Part shown: positions 1 to 5,544 of the stretch, piece after piece
How the letters are laid out: every line of letters begins with the position of its first letter
How positions within the stretch are numbered: position 1 is the first letter of the stretch
Assembly (NCBI GenBank): GCA_028866335.1
Contig: JAGWIL010000080.1
Coordinates: forward strand, 1 to 6,982
Source of the DNA: Rhodospirillales bacterium
Lineage (GTDB): Bacteria > Pseudomonadota > Alphaproteobacteria > Acetobacterales > Acetobacteraceae
DNA: 6,982 bases
Direction of reading: 5' to 3'
The notes under the pieces: model-generated
The model's input: only the letters and a program-made list of their open reading frames with translations
Database searches by the model: none
What the model was told of the DNA's origin: nothing
Program-made: the position numbers and the translations under genes

Positions 1-707
1 TCAATTTGTTCAGATGACAGCGAAAATAATCTCGCAGCCTCAATCACTTCCAGGCCTTTATTAAACATGGTCGCGCTATCGATGGAGATTTTGGCGCCCA
101 TCGACCAAACCGGGTGCCGCAATGCTGCCTCCCGGGTAATGCCGCGCATTTCCTCAAAGCTGAGATTCCAAAAAGGTCCACCGGATGCGGTGAGCACAAT
201 CTTGTCCACCTGCTTGGTGTTGCCATCCGCCATCGCCTGAAGAATCGCGTTGTGCTCGGAATCCACCGGCAGCAGGGTGGCCCCAGCGGCTTCAACCTCG
301 CGCAGAAACACATCCCCCGCGGAAACCAAGGATTCCTTGCAGGCAAAAGCGATGGTGCCGCCCTGGCGAACTGCCGCCAATGTGGGCTCCAGCCCGGCAG
401 TACCGGTAATGGCGCACATCGTCCAGTTCGCCTTACGCCCGGCGGCCTCCAGCACGGCGGCACGCCCGCCCGCCACCTCAAGCCCGGAGCCGGCCAGTGC
501 CTCACGTAAACTGGGCAGCAACGCTTCGTCGGAAATAACGGTAATCTCAGGCCGGAACTGCCTGGCTTGCTCAGCCAGTATCGCCACGTTACGCCCCCCA
601 ACCAAGGCGCAAACCTGATAAGCGGATGGGTTTTCTTTCACAAGATCAAGAGTTTGCGTGCCGACGCTACCCGTGGACCCCAGGATTGTCAGCCGCTTTA
701 CCCCCAT
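1..707 (-). CDS. dxr: 1-deoxy-D-xylulose 5-phosphate reductoisomerase (DXR/IspC), C-terminal part cut by window edge
   Basis: This is the first committed enzyme of the MEP isoprenoid pathway. It converts DXP to 2-C-methyl-erythritol 4-phosphate with NADPH and a divalent metal. I translated the minus strand from position 707; the frame stays open to position 1, giving the first 235 residues of a protein usually near 390. The NADPH-binding motif GSTGSVG is at residues 10-16, KESL at 124-127, the metal-binding DSEHN at 149-153, TASGGPF at 173-179, and NKGLE at 216-220. These match E. coli D150, E152 and E231 by motif. The ATG at 707 has GGAGG 9 nt upstream (717-721) and overlaps the end of cdsA by 10 nt, which suggests translational coupling. 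In the active-site loop the sequence reads HPVWSMG (198-204), where HPNWSMG is common. The identification is firm; only the missing 3' end limits it. Confidence 0.96.
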   Translation of the reverse strand, partial: MGVKRLTILGSTGSVGTQTLDLVKENPSAYQVCALVGGRNVAILAEQARQFRPEITVISDEALLPSLREALAGSGLEVAGGRAAVLEAAGRKANWTMCAITGTAGLEPTLAAVRQGGTIAFACKESLVSAGDVFLREVEAAGATLLPVDSEHNAILQAMADGNTKQVDKIVLTASGGPFWNLSFEEMRGITREAALRHPVWSMGAKISIDSATMFNKGLEVIEAARLFSLSSEQI

Positions 708-1513
708 AATCCCACGCCTCCATGTATGCTGGCCGCAAGCAACGCCGCCAAAGGTGCCGCCGTCAAAAATCCATCCAGCCGGTCAAATAATCCACCATGG
801 CCGGGAATCGTCCGGGCGGAATCCTTCACACCCAGTTTGCGCTTGATGGCGCTTTCCAGCAAATCGCCCGCCTGGGCGATGAAGCTCAGCACCAACCCTG
901 CTCCGAATGCGTGAATTGGCGCTCCCAGTGTCGCCGCTGCCAACCCCGCGCCGCACGCGGCACCCATGGCTAAGCCGCCCAGCGCGCCGCTCCAGGTTTT
1001 GCCGGGTGAAATTCGTGGCGCCAGTTTGCGCCCACCCAGAAGCCGCCCGAACACATAGGCACCGATATCCGTGCCCCAGATGACCAGAATCAGATACGCG
1101 GTATCCTCAAGCCCCACATCCGGTTGCTGGCGCAACCAAATTAAACACACGCCGCCCAGCCCCGCATAAGGCACGCCCGCAGCCGCGAACCGACCATATA
1201 CCAGCCAAGCTACAAATGTTATAAAAACAGTGGCTTGAATTCCATGGATTACGCCAAAAATCCCGGTAGCCAACCATATAAGTACCAACAACCCGGAAAG
1301 CTGCCAGGCATGGCGCAGCTTTGAAAGCCGTGCCCATTCATGGCCGAGCCCGGCCATCGCCACGCCGATGAGAATTGTCCACGCCAGCCCACCGCGCCAG
1401 AGGCAAAACAGGGCAATCGGCCCAAGCACCAATGCCGAGGCAGCGCGGATATAAAGGTCCGACCAACGGTTGTTCCTGGCCGGTTTGTCAAAGCTTTCAG
1501 ACAGGGCGGGCAC
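698..1513 (-). CDS. cdsA: Phosphatidate cytidylyltransferase (CDP-diacylglycerol synthase)
   Basis: This integral inner-membrane enzyme makes CDP-diacylglycerol from phosphatidate and CTP, the precursor of all major phospholipids. From the chosen start it has 271 residues, close to the family norm, with several hydrophobic membrane segments; the first lies at about residues 23-40. The motif SPGKTWSGALGG is in the C-terminal half. The family signature runs at residues 221-247, with SAIKR, then KD, then PGHGGLFDRLD, and all expected conserved positions are present. The start is uncertain. No ATG lies near the expected N-terminus. GTG at 1513 gives a protein that enters WSDL after about 16 residues and overlaps uppS by 17 nt, with AGG and GGGAG stretches upstream as weak ribosome-binding candidates. 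CTG at 1504 is an alternative. ATGs at 1552 and 1618 would overlap uppS by 56 nt or more and are less likely. The stop TAA lies inside the start of dxr. Confidence 0.94.
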   Translation of the reverse strand: MPALSESFDKPARNNRWSDLYIRAASALVLGPIALFCLWRGGLAWTILIGVAMAGLGHEWARLSKLRHAWQLSGLLVLIWLATGIFGVIHGIQATVFITFVAWLVYGRFAAAGVPYAGLGGVCLIWLRQQPDVGLEDTAYLILVIWGTDIGAYVFGRLLGGRKLAPRISPGKTWSGALGGLAMGAACGAGLAAATLGAPIHAFGAGLVLSFIAQAGDLLESAIKRKLGVKDSARTIPGHGGLFDRLDGFLTAAPLAALLAASIHGGVGLWG

Positions 1514-2207
1514 CGAACCTACGCTCCCTGCCCGCAAATTCCTCCACGGCATTGGCAAAATCACGTTCACAGAAATCTGGCCACAGTACTTTTGTGAACC
1601 AGATTTCGGCATAGGCAAGCTGCCAGAGCAAAAAGTTACTAATGCGTTGTTCGCCAGAGGTGCGAATCACCAGATCAGGGTCTGGAATCTCCGCCGTGAA
1701 CAGAAAATTTGTGAAATTCTGTTCTGTCAGCTCCTCGGGCTTGATTCCGGCCTCAATAACCTTCCGCGCCGCCGCCACAATTTCAGCCCTTCCGCCATAG
1801 GAAAGGGCCAGCACCAAAGTGAGGCGTTTGTTATCAGCCGTTTTGCGTTCCGCCGCCTCAAGCTCCTGCGCCAGAACCTCGCCGAAGCGTTCGCGTTCGC
1901 CGATCACCTGCAGGCGCACGCCCTCGGCATGAAGTTCAGCCAGCTCAGAGCGCAAATAATGTTTGAGCAGAAATGTGAGGTCCTGTACCTCGCCGGCCGG
2001 GCGCTGCCAGTTCTCGGAGGAAAAGGCGAACAAGGTAAGATAGCGCACCCCGTGGTTCACCGCCGCCTCAATAACCCGGCGCACAGCCTTCGCCCCCTCG
2101 CGGTGGCCAGCCACACGCGGCAAGCCCCTGGCTGCGGCCCAGCGCCCATTGCCATCCATAATGATGGCAACATGCGATGGCACGGAATGGGAGGCGGCGT
2201 CTGCCAT
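1497..2207 (-). CDS. uppS: Undecaprenyl diphosphate synthase (cis-prenyltransferase)
   Basis: This cytosolic cis-prenyltransferase adds isopentenyl units to farnesyl-PP to make the C55 carrier for peptidoglycan and other wall polymers. The protein has 236 residues, slightly shorter than the E. coli enzyme. The catalytic motif IIMDGNGRWA has its Asp at residue 18. FSSENWQRP is at 62-70, a YGGR motif at 137-140, and IRTSGEQRISNFLLWQ at 181-196 supplies the diphosphate-binding arginines. E201, in AYAEIWF, is at the expected metal-binding place. The ATG overlaps the stop of frr by one base (TAATG), with a weak GGCAGG at 2212-2217, so translation is probably coupled to frr. The 3' end overlaps cdsA. 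The substrate chain depends on the MEP pathway, whose dxr gene is two genes downstream. The chain length made (C55) is inferred from the family and gene context. Confidence 0.96.
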   Translation of the reverse strand: MADAASHSVPSHVAIIMDGNGRWAAARGLPRVAGHREGAKAVRRVIEAAVNHGVRYLTLFAFSSENWQRPAGEVQDLTFLLKHYLRSELAELHAEGVRLQVIGERERFGEVLAQELEAAERKTADNKRLTLVLALSYGGRAEIVAAARKVIEAGIKPEELTEQNFTNFLFTAEIPDPDLVIRTSGEQRISNFLLWQLAYAEIWFTKVLWPDFCERDFANAVEEFAGRERRFGARPV

Positions 2208-2770
2208 TAAACCTGCCGGATATCCTTCTCTTTGTCCGAAAAATGATCGTCCACGCGCTTAATGTAGCCGTCAGTTAGCTTCTGCACCTGATCCGCCCAG
2301 TCACGCTCCTCATCTTCAGAGATTTCGGACTTCTTCTGCAAGGCTTTGATCTGCTCCATGCCGTCGCGCCGCACCCCGCGCACGGCAATACGTGCCGCCT
2401 CGGCATATTTATTGGCGGTTTTCACCAACTCAATGCGGCGTTCCTCGGTGAGCACCGGCAGCGGCACGCGAATCGTCTGACCGTCCGGCTGCGGGTTCAG
2501 CCCCAAGCCGCAATCGCGAATCGCCGCCACGGTGGAATTCACCATCGAGCGGTCCCACACCTGCACGGTGAGCATCCGCGCCTCCGGCACGGCGATGGTT
2601 GCCACCTGGTTCAGCGGCATCATCGATCCATAGGCGTCCACCTTCACCGGCTCCAACAGGGCCGGGCTGGCGCGGCCGGTTCTAAGGCCGGAAAATTCGC
2701 GCCTTAAGGCTTCAAGCGCGCCATCCATGCGGCGGGTAAGATCAGTCGTGATCGTGTCTAAATCGGCCAT
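2207..2770 (-). CDS. frr: Ribosome recycling factor
   Basis: RRF works with EF-G to split the post-termination ribosome in the cytoplasm. From the chosen start it has 187 residues, the usual family size. The N-terminal helix contains LRTGRASPALLEP, followed by the small beta domain (VKVDAYG to about VPLPVLTEERR). The long C-terminal helices contain RGVRRDGMEQIKAL and ISEDEERDWADQVQKLTD. An in-frame ATG at 2815 exists but would add 15 residues without similarity to RRF and would overlap pyrH by 29 nt. ATG at 2770 gives the canonical beginning (MADLDTIT) and has AAGAAGG with 8 nt spacing (2779-2785). The gap to pyrH is 16 bp, and the stop overlaps the uppS start by one base. The assignment is secure. 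Confidence 0.97.
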   Translation of the reverse strand: MADLDTITTDLTRRMDGALEALRREFSGLRTGRASPALLEPVKVDAYGSMMPLNQVATIAVPEARMLTVQVWDRSMVNSTVAAIRDCGLGLNPQPDGQTIRVPLPVLTEERRIELVKTANKYAEAARIAVRGVRRDGMEQIKALQKKSEISEDEERDWADQVQKLTDGYIKRVDDHFSDKEKDIRQV

Positions 2771-2786
2771 GTGCTGAACCTTCTTT

Positions 2787-3509
2787 TTAGGTCTCGATAA
2801 TCCGGGTGAAGGCACCCTCGCCGCGCATTACGGCAGCGAAAGCGCCCGGGGCATGGATGTTGAAGACGAGAATTGGCAGCTTGTTTTCCCGGCTCAAAGA
2901 AATGGCGGCGGCATCCATCACGTTCAAATCACGCGCCAGCACATCCAAATAGGTTAGTTCCTCATAACGCTTGGCATTCTGGTCCTTGCGCGGGTCGGCA
3001 GAATAAACGCCATCCACCTGCGTGCCCTTCAGCATCGCGTCGCATTTCATCTCGGTGGCGCGCAGGGCGGCGGCGGTGTCTGTTGTAAAAAACGGGTTGC
3101 CGGTGCCGGCGGCGAAAATCACCACCCTGCCCTTTTCCATATGCCGCTCGGCCCGGCGGCGGATATAGGGTTCGCACACGGATTCCATGGAGATGGCGCT
3201 TTGAACGCGGGTTGGCACGCCCATTTTTTCCAAAGCGGACTGCATTCCTAACGCGTTCATCACCGTGGCCAACATGCCCATGTAGTCAGCCTGGGCACGG
3301 TCCATGCCCGCCGCGGCACCCGCGATACCCCGGAAAATATTACCCCCACCAATAACCAGGCAAACCTGCACGCCCATGGAGATCACATCGCGCACATCCA
3401 TGGCAATGGTGTTCACCGTCTCCGTGTCCAGCCCGTAATCACGCTTGCCCATCAGGGCCTCGCCGGAAACCTTCAGCAGAACGCGCTTATATTGAGGATT
3501 GCTGGTCAT
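2787..3509 (-). CDS. pyrH: Uridylate kinase (UMP kinase)
   Basis: This enzyme phosphorylates UMP to UDP with ATP in pyrimidine nucleotide synthesis. Bacterial PyrH is an amino-acid-kinase-fold hexamer, typically activated by GTP and inhibited by UTP; that regulation is family knowledge. The 240 residues match the family length. Visible motifs are LLKVSGEAL at residues 11-19, GGGNIFRG at 54-61, [13 protein letters not shown] at 75-87 with the UMP-contacting Asp75, [17 protein letters not shown] at 135-151, and VDGVYSADP at 165-173. The ATG at 3509 is preceded by AAGGA with 6 nt spacing (3516-3520). A 76 bp gap with a strong hairpin separates it from tsf, and frr follows after 16 bp, the classical order in proteobacteria. 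UTP made through this step feeds the CTP used by CdsA three genes downstream. Confidence 0.97.
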   Translation of the reverse strand: MTSNPQYKRVLLKVSGEALMGKRDYGLDTETVNTIAMDVRDVISMGVQVCLVIGGGNIFRGIAGAAAGMDRAQADYMGMLATVMNALGMQSALEKMGVPTRVQSAISMESVCEPYIRRRAERHMEKGRVVIFAAGTGNPFFTTDTAAALRATEMKCDAMLKGTQVDGVYSADPRKDQNAKRYEELTYLDVLARDLNVMDAAAISLSRENKLPILVFNIHAPGAFAAVMRGEGAFTRIIET

Positions 3510-3527
3510 GGAAGGTCCTTATAGTAA

Positions 3528-3559
3528 GGGCGGTGCCAAGCAAAATGCCAGGACCGCCC
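3528..3559 (-). promoter_or_regulatory. Intergenic RNA hairpin between tsf and pyrH
   Basis: In the minus-strand transcript, GGGCGGT (3553-3559) pairs perfectly with ACCGCCC (3528-3534). The intervening 18 nt can extend the stem across a C/C mismatch, with CTGGCA facing TGCTTGG through one bulge and a UUU loop. No T run follows; the ribosome-binding site of pyrH begins 8 nt later. It therefore does not look like an intrinsic terminator. An RNA processing site, a 3'-end stabiliser for the upstream rpsB-tsf message, or a partial pause site are all possible. The pairing is seen; the function is inferred. Confidence 0.5.
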
Positions 3560-3585
3560 CATGGGTAGCGCAAAGGCGGAAAGGA

Positions 3586-4491
3586 TTAAACCCCGGCCGC
3601 TGCGGCAACTTCAGCGGCGAAATCAGAGACTTCTTTCTCGATACCTTCGCCCAGCGTAAAGCGCACGAAGCGGGAGACATTGCTGCCAGCCTTCTTCACC
3701 ACATCTTTCACTTTGCTCTCGCCGTCATGCACCCAAACCTGCTCAAGCAGCACCACGTCCTCGTAATACTTCTTCACACGGCCCTCGACCATCTTCTCGA
3801 TAATGGCTTCGGGCTTGCCGGAAGCGCGAGCCTGGTCGGAGAGTACATTCTTCTCACGTTCCAGAGCGGCAGGGTCGACCTCGGTTATGTCCAGCGCATC
3901 CGGGCGAGTGGCCGCAACATGCATACCAATCTGGCGGCCAAGCTGCTCCAGCGCCTCGTTGGCGTTGCCTTCCAGGCCGACGATAACGCCAATTTTGCCA
4001 AGGCCCGGCTTTAGCGCGCCATGAATATAGGCGGCGGCGGTGCCACCCGGCACGTTGATAACGGCAACCCGGCGCACATTCATGTTCTCGCCAATGGTAG
4101 CGACCAGATGCACAGCCTCGTCCGCCACATTGCGCCCGGTGCCGGGGTAAGCGGCCGCCTTCAAAGCCTCCACGTCTTCACCCACATCCAGCGCCAGCTT
4201 GGCAACGGTTTCCACATAGGTCTGGAAGGCTTCGTTGCGGGCGACGAAATCCGTCTCGGCATTGATCTCGACCATGGCGACCTTGCCAGGTGCCAGCGCA
4301 ACGCCAACCAGGCCTTCAGCGGCCACGCGGCCAGATTTCTTGGCGGCGGCGGAAAGCCCCTTCTTGCGCAGCCAGTCGATCGCGGCTTCCTTGTCGCCAT
4401 TCGTCTCAACCAGCGCCTTCTTGCAGTCCATCATGCCTGCGCCGGTGGTCTCGCGCAGGTCTTTCACCAGGGCAGCGGTAATTTCGGCCAT
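3586..4491 (-). CDS. tsf: Translation elongation factor Ts
   Basis: EF-Ts is the guanine nucleotide exchange factor that releases GDP from EF-Tu. From the chosen start it has 301 residues. The N-terminal UBA-like domain contains [16 protein letters not shown] (12-27), a hallmark of the family. The exchange motif TDFVAR is at 80-85, with the Asp-Phe pair that inserts into EF-Tu. The middle contains the two subdomains of the core and a helical insertion around [11 protein letters not shown]. An ATG at 4536 would add 15 unrelated residues encoded in the rpsB-tsf spacer and has no ribosome-binding site. ATG at 4491 gives the standard [10 protein letters not shown] start, with AAGGAG 7 nt upstream (4499-4504). 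The gene follows rpsB as in most bacteria. The 90 bp gap holds an 11 bp hairpin that may set the S2 to EF-Ts expression ratio. Confidence 0.97.
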   Translation of the reverse strand: MAEITAALVKDLRETTGAGMMDCKKALVETNGDKEAAIDWLRKKGLSAAAKKSGRVAAEGLVGVALAPGKVAMVEINAETDFVARNEAFQTYVETVAKLALDVGEDVEALKAAAYPGTGRNVADEAVHLVATIGENMNVRRVAVINVPGGTAAAYIHGALKPGLGKIGVIVGLEGNANEALEQLGRQIGMHVAATRPDALDITEVDPAALEREKNVLSDQARASGKPEAIIEKMVEGRVKKYYEDVVLLEQVWVHDGESKVKDVVKKAGSNVSRFVRFTLGEGIEKEVSDFAAEVAAAAGV

Positions 4492-4514
4492 GTGTTTGCT
4501 CCTTACAAATGGTT

Positions 4515-4541
4515 GCGCGGCACCCTGGGCGGGCACCGCGC
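4515..4541 (-). promoter_or_regulatory. Strong intergenic RNA hairpin between rpsB and tsf
   Basis: In the minus-strand RNA an 11 bp stem forms between GCGCGGTGCCC (4531-4541) and GGGTGCCGCGC (4515-4525), with a GCCCA loop. Two of the pairs are G-U. On the plus strand these would be C-A mismatches, so the stem is better in the transcribed strand. No T run follows, and the tsf ribosome-binding site lies 10 nt downstream. A small CGCC-GCAA-GGCG hairpin precedes it. In E. coli a partial attenuator lies between these same genes; a similar dosage or processing role is an inference here. Confidence 0.55.
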
Positions 4542-4581
4542 GAAATTTCTGGAATCCCCCCGCCTTGCGGCGCGGCGAAAA

Positions 4582-5340
4582 TCAGGCCTGGGCCGGGATC
4601 TCGTTCAGCGCCGGTTCGGCAGCCGCACCCATATCCACGCCCGAGGCACCCATCTCAGCGGAGATACCATCCAGCACCGCGCCGGCAACCATGTCGCAAT
4701 AGAGCGTAATCGCACGAATCGCGTCATCATTGCCCGGGATCGGGTAGGTCACGCCAGCAGGGTCGGAGTTGGAATCGAGGATGGCCACAACCGGAATGCC
4801 AAGCTTGTTGGCCTCCTCGATCGCCAGCTTCTCCTTGTTGGTGTCGATCACGAACAGAATGTCCGGCAGACCGCCCATATCCTTAATGCCGCCCAGTGCC
4901 CGCTCCAGCTTCTCCCGGTCGCGGGTGAAGTTCAGGATTTCCTTCTTGGAATAGCCATGCGCTTCGCCCGTCAGCATCTCATCCATCTGGCGCAAACGCT
5001 TGATGGAACCGGTGATGGTCTTCCAGTTGGTGAGCATTCCGCCCAACCAGCGGTGATTCACATAATACTGCCCGCAACGCTGCGCGGCATCGGCCACGTA
5101 GTCAGCGGCGGCGCGCTTGGTACCAACAAACAGCACGCGGCCACCGGCGGCGGTCACATCGCGAATCGCCTTCAGCGCGCGCTCGGCCAGGGGAACGGTC
5201 TGCTGCAGGTCGATGATATGAACCTGGTTGCGCACGCCGAACAGATACGGCGCCATGCGCGGGTTCCAGCGGCGGGTGTTGTGGCCAAAATGCACGCCTG
5301 CTTCAAGCAGCTGGCGCAGGGAAACGTCGGGAAGTGCCAT
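4582..5340 (-). CDS. rpsB: 30S ribosomal protein S2
   Basis: S2 is a late-binding protein of the small ribosomal subunit, near the S1 site on the back of the 30S head-body junction. The 252-residue length fits the alphaproteobacterial family. Visible family features are the N-terminal [19 protein letters not shown] (from residue 9), [14 protein letters not shown], the [15 protein letters not shown] stretch in the coiled-coil region, [17 protein letters not shown], and the C-terminal [13 protein letters not shown] and [11 protein letters not shown] motifs. The tail ends in a short Ala/Pro-rich stretch. The start MALPDV at 5340 is standard. Its ribosome-binding site is weak: AGGA lies 13 nt away, in a purine-rich AGGAAAG run (5351-5357). 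This is compatible with control through the structured leader upstream. In E. coli, S2 represses its own rpsB-tsf message; whether that holds here is not known. Confidence 0.97.
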   Translation of the reverse strand: MALPDVSLRQLLEAGVHFGHNTRRWNPRMAPYLFGVRNQVHIIDLQQTVPLAERALKAIRDVTAAGGRVLFVGTKRAAADYVADAAQRCGQYYVNHRWLGGMLTNWKTITGSIKRLRQMDEMLTGEAHGYSKKEILNFTRDREKLERALGGIKDMGGLPDILFVIDTNKEKLAIEEANKLGIPVVAILDSNSDPAGVTYPIPGNDDAIRAITLYCDMVAGAVLDGISAEMGASGVDMGAAAEPALNEIPAQA

Positions 5341-5350
5341 TGGCAGTTCT

Positions 5351-5434
5351 CTTTCCTATATCAATCCGGTTCTATCCTCCGCGGGGGAAGTACCTTACGG
5401 CACCGGACCTTACAGGCTATCGCCCGGATAGGCC
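5351..5434 (-). promoter_or_regulatory. Structured 5' leader of rpsB, possible autoregulatory element
   Basis: The RNA upstream of rpsB can form several elements on the minus strand. The first is a hairpin with GGC(C)UAUC pairing GAUAGCC around a CGGGC loop (5415-5434). The second is a long-range stem of GGUCCGGU (5402-5409) with ACCGGAUU (5363-5370), including two G-U pairs. Inside that stem is a small hairpin CUUCC-CCCGC-GGAGG (5376-5390). The segment GGAUAG (5372-5377) is also complementary to CUAUCC (5426-5431) in the first hairpin, so alternative folds are possible. The purine-rich ribosome-binding region follows at once. I see the pairings; a role in S2 feedback is inference, and I do not recognise a named riboswitch class. 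Confidence 0.4.
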
Positions 5435-5472
5435 CCCGCGTGTGAATTTGCCCGCACAATGCGAGCGCCCGC

Positions 5473-5501
5473 CCTATCGCGCATTTTTGCCCAAAGTTCA
5501 A
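5473..5501 (-). promoter_or_regulatory. Candidate sigma-70-type promoter for the rpsB operon
   Basis: On the minus strand TTGAAC (5496-5501) and GATAGG (5473-5478) are separated by exactly 17 nt. The -35 matches four of six consensus bases and the -10 three of six, so the match is moderate. It lies between the tolB terminator and the rpsB leader, the only sizeable non-coding stretch before the ribosomal cluster. Transcription would start near 5466, giving a leader of about 125 nt. Confidence 0.4.
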
Positions 5502-5508
5502 GCCGCGT

Positions 5509-5539
5509 AAAAACGCGAAGGGCAGCCGAAGCCGCCCTT
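5509..5539 (-). terminator. Probable intrinsic terminator after tolB
   Basis: In the minus-strand RNA, AAGGGCGGC (5531-5539) pairs with GCUGCCCUU (5518-5526) around a UUCG tetraloop: nine pairs with one G-U. A run of five U (5509-5513) follows after a 4 nt CGCG spacer. The stem begins 5 bp after the tolB stop. The spacer weakens the match to a textbook terminator, and the U run can also sit partly in a second small hairpin, CGCGU-UUUU-ACGCG (5504-5517). The location at the end of the tol genes supports the call. Confidence 0.65.
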
Positions 5540-5544
5540 TTACT

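Noticed and set aside
1470..2210. A 246-codon plus-strand open frame antisense to the whole of uppS
   Set aside because: The minus-strand frame is an unambiguous UppS. The antisense translation has no recognisable family and no convincing ribosome-binding site.
2771..2815. A 15-residue N-terminal extension of RRF from ATG 2815
   Set aside because: It overlaps the end of pyrH and adds residues foreign to RRF. ATG 2770 has a good ribosome-binding site and gives the standard length.
4492..4536. A 15-residue N-terminal extension of EF-Ts from ATG 4536
   Set aside because: The extension is encoded by the hairpin spacer and does not resemble EF-Ts. The ATG at 4491 has AAGGAG at ideal spacing and the canonical N-terminus.
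4021..5445. A 474-codon plus-strand open frame running antisense to tsf and rpsB and across their spacer
   Set aside because: It mirrors two essential, clearly coding genes, crosses the rpsB start and leader, and its translation is rich in His, Gly and Arg with no recognisable domain. Such frames are common opposite G+C-rich genes.
5410..5484. A 24-residue minus-strand open frame in the rpsB leader (ATG at 5484), a possible leader peptide
   Set aside because: Its start codon lies inside the predicted promoter spacer and it has no ribosome-binding site, so it is unlikely to be on the transcript. It would matter only if transcription begins further upstream.
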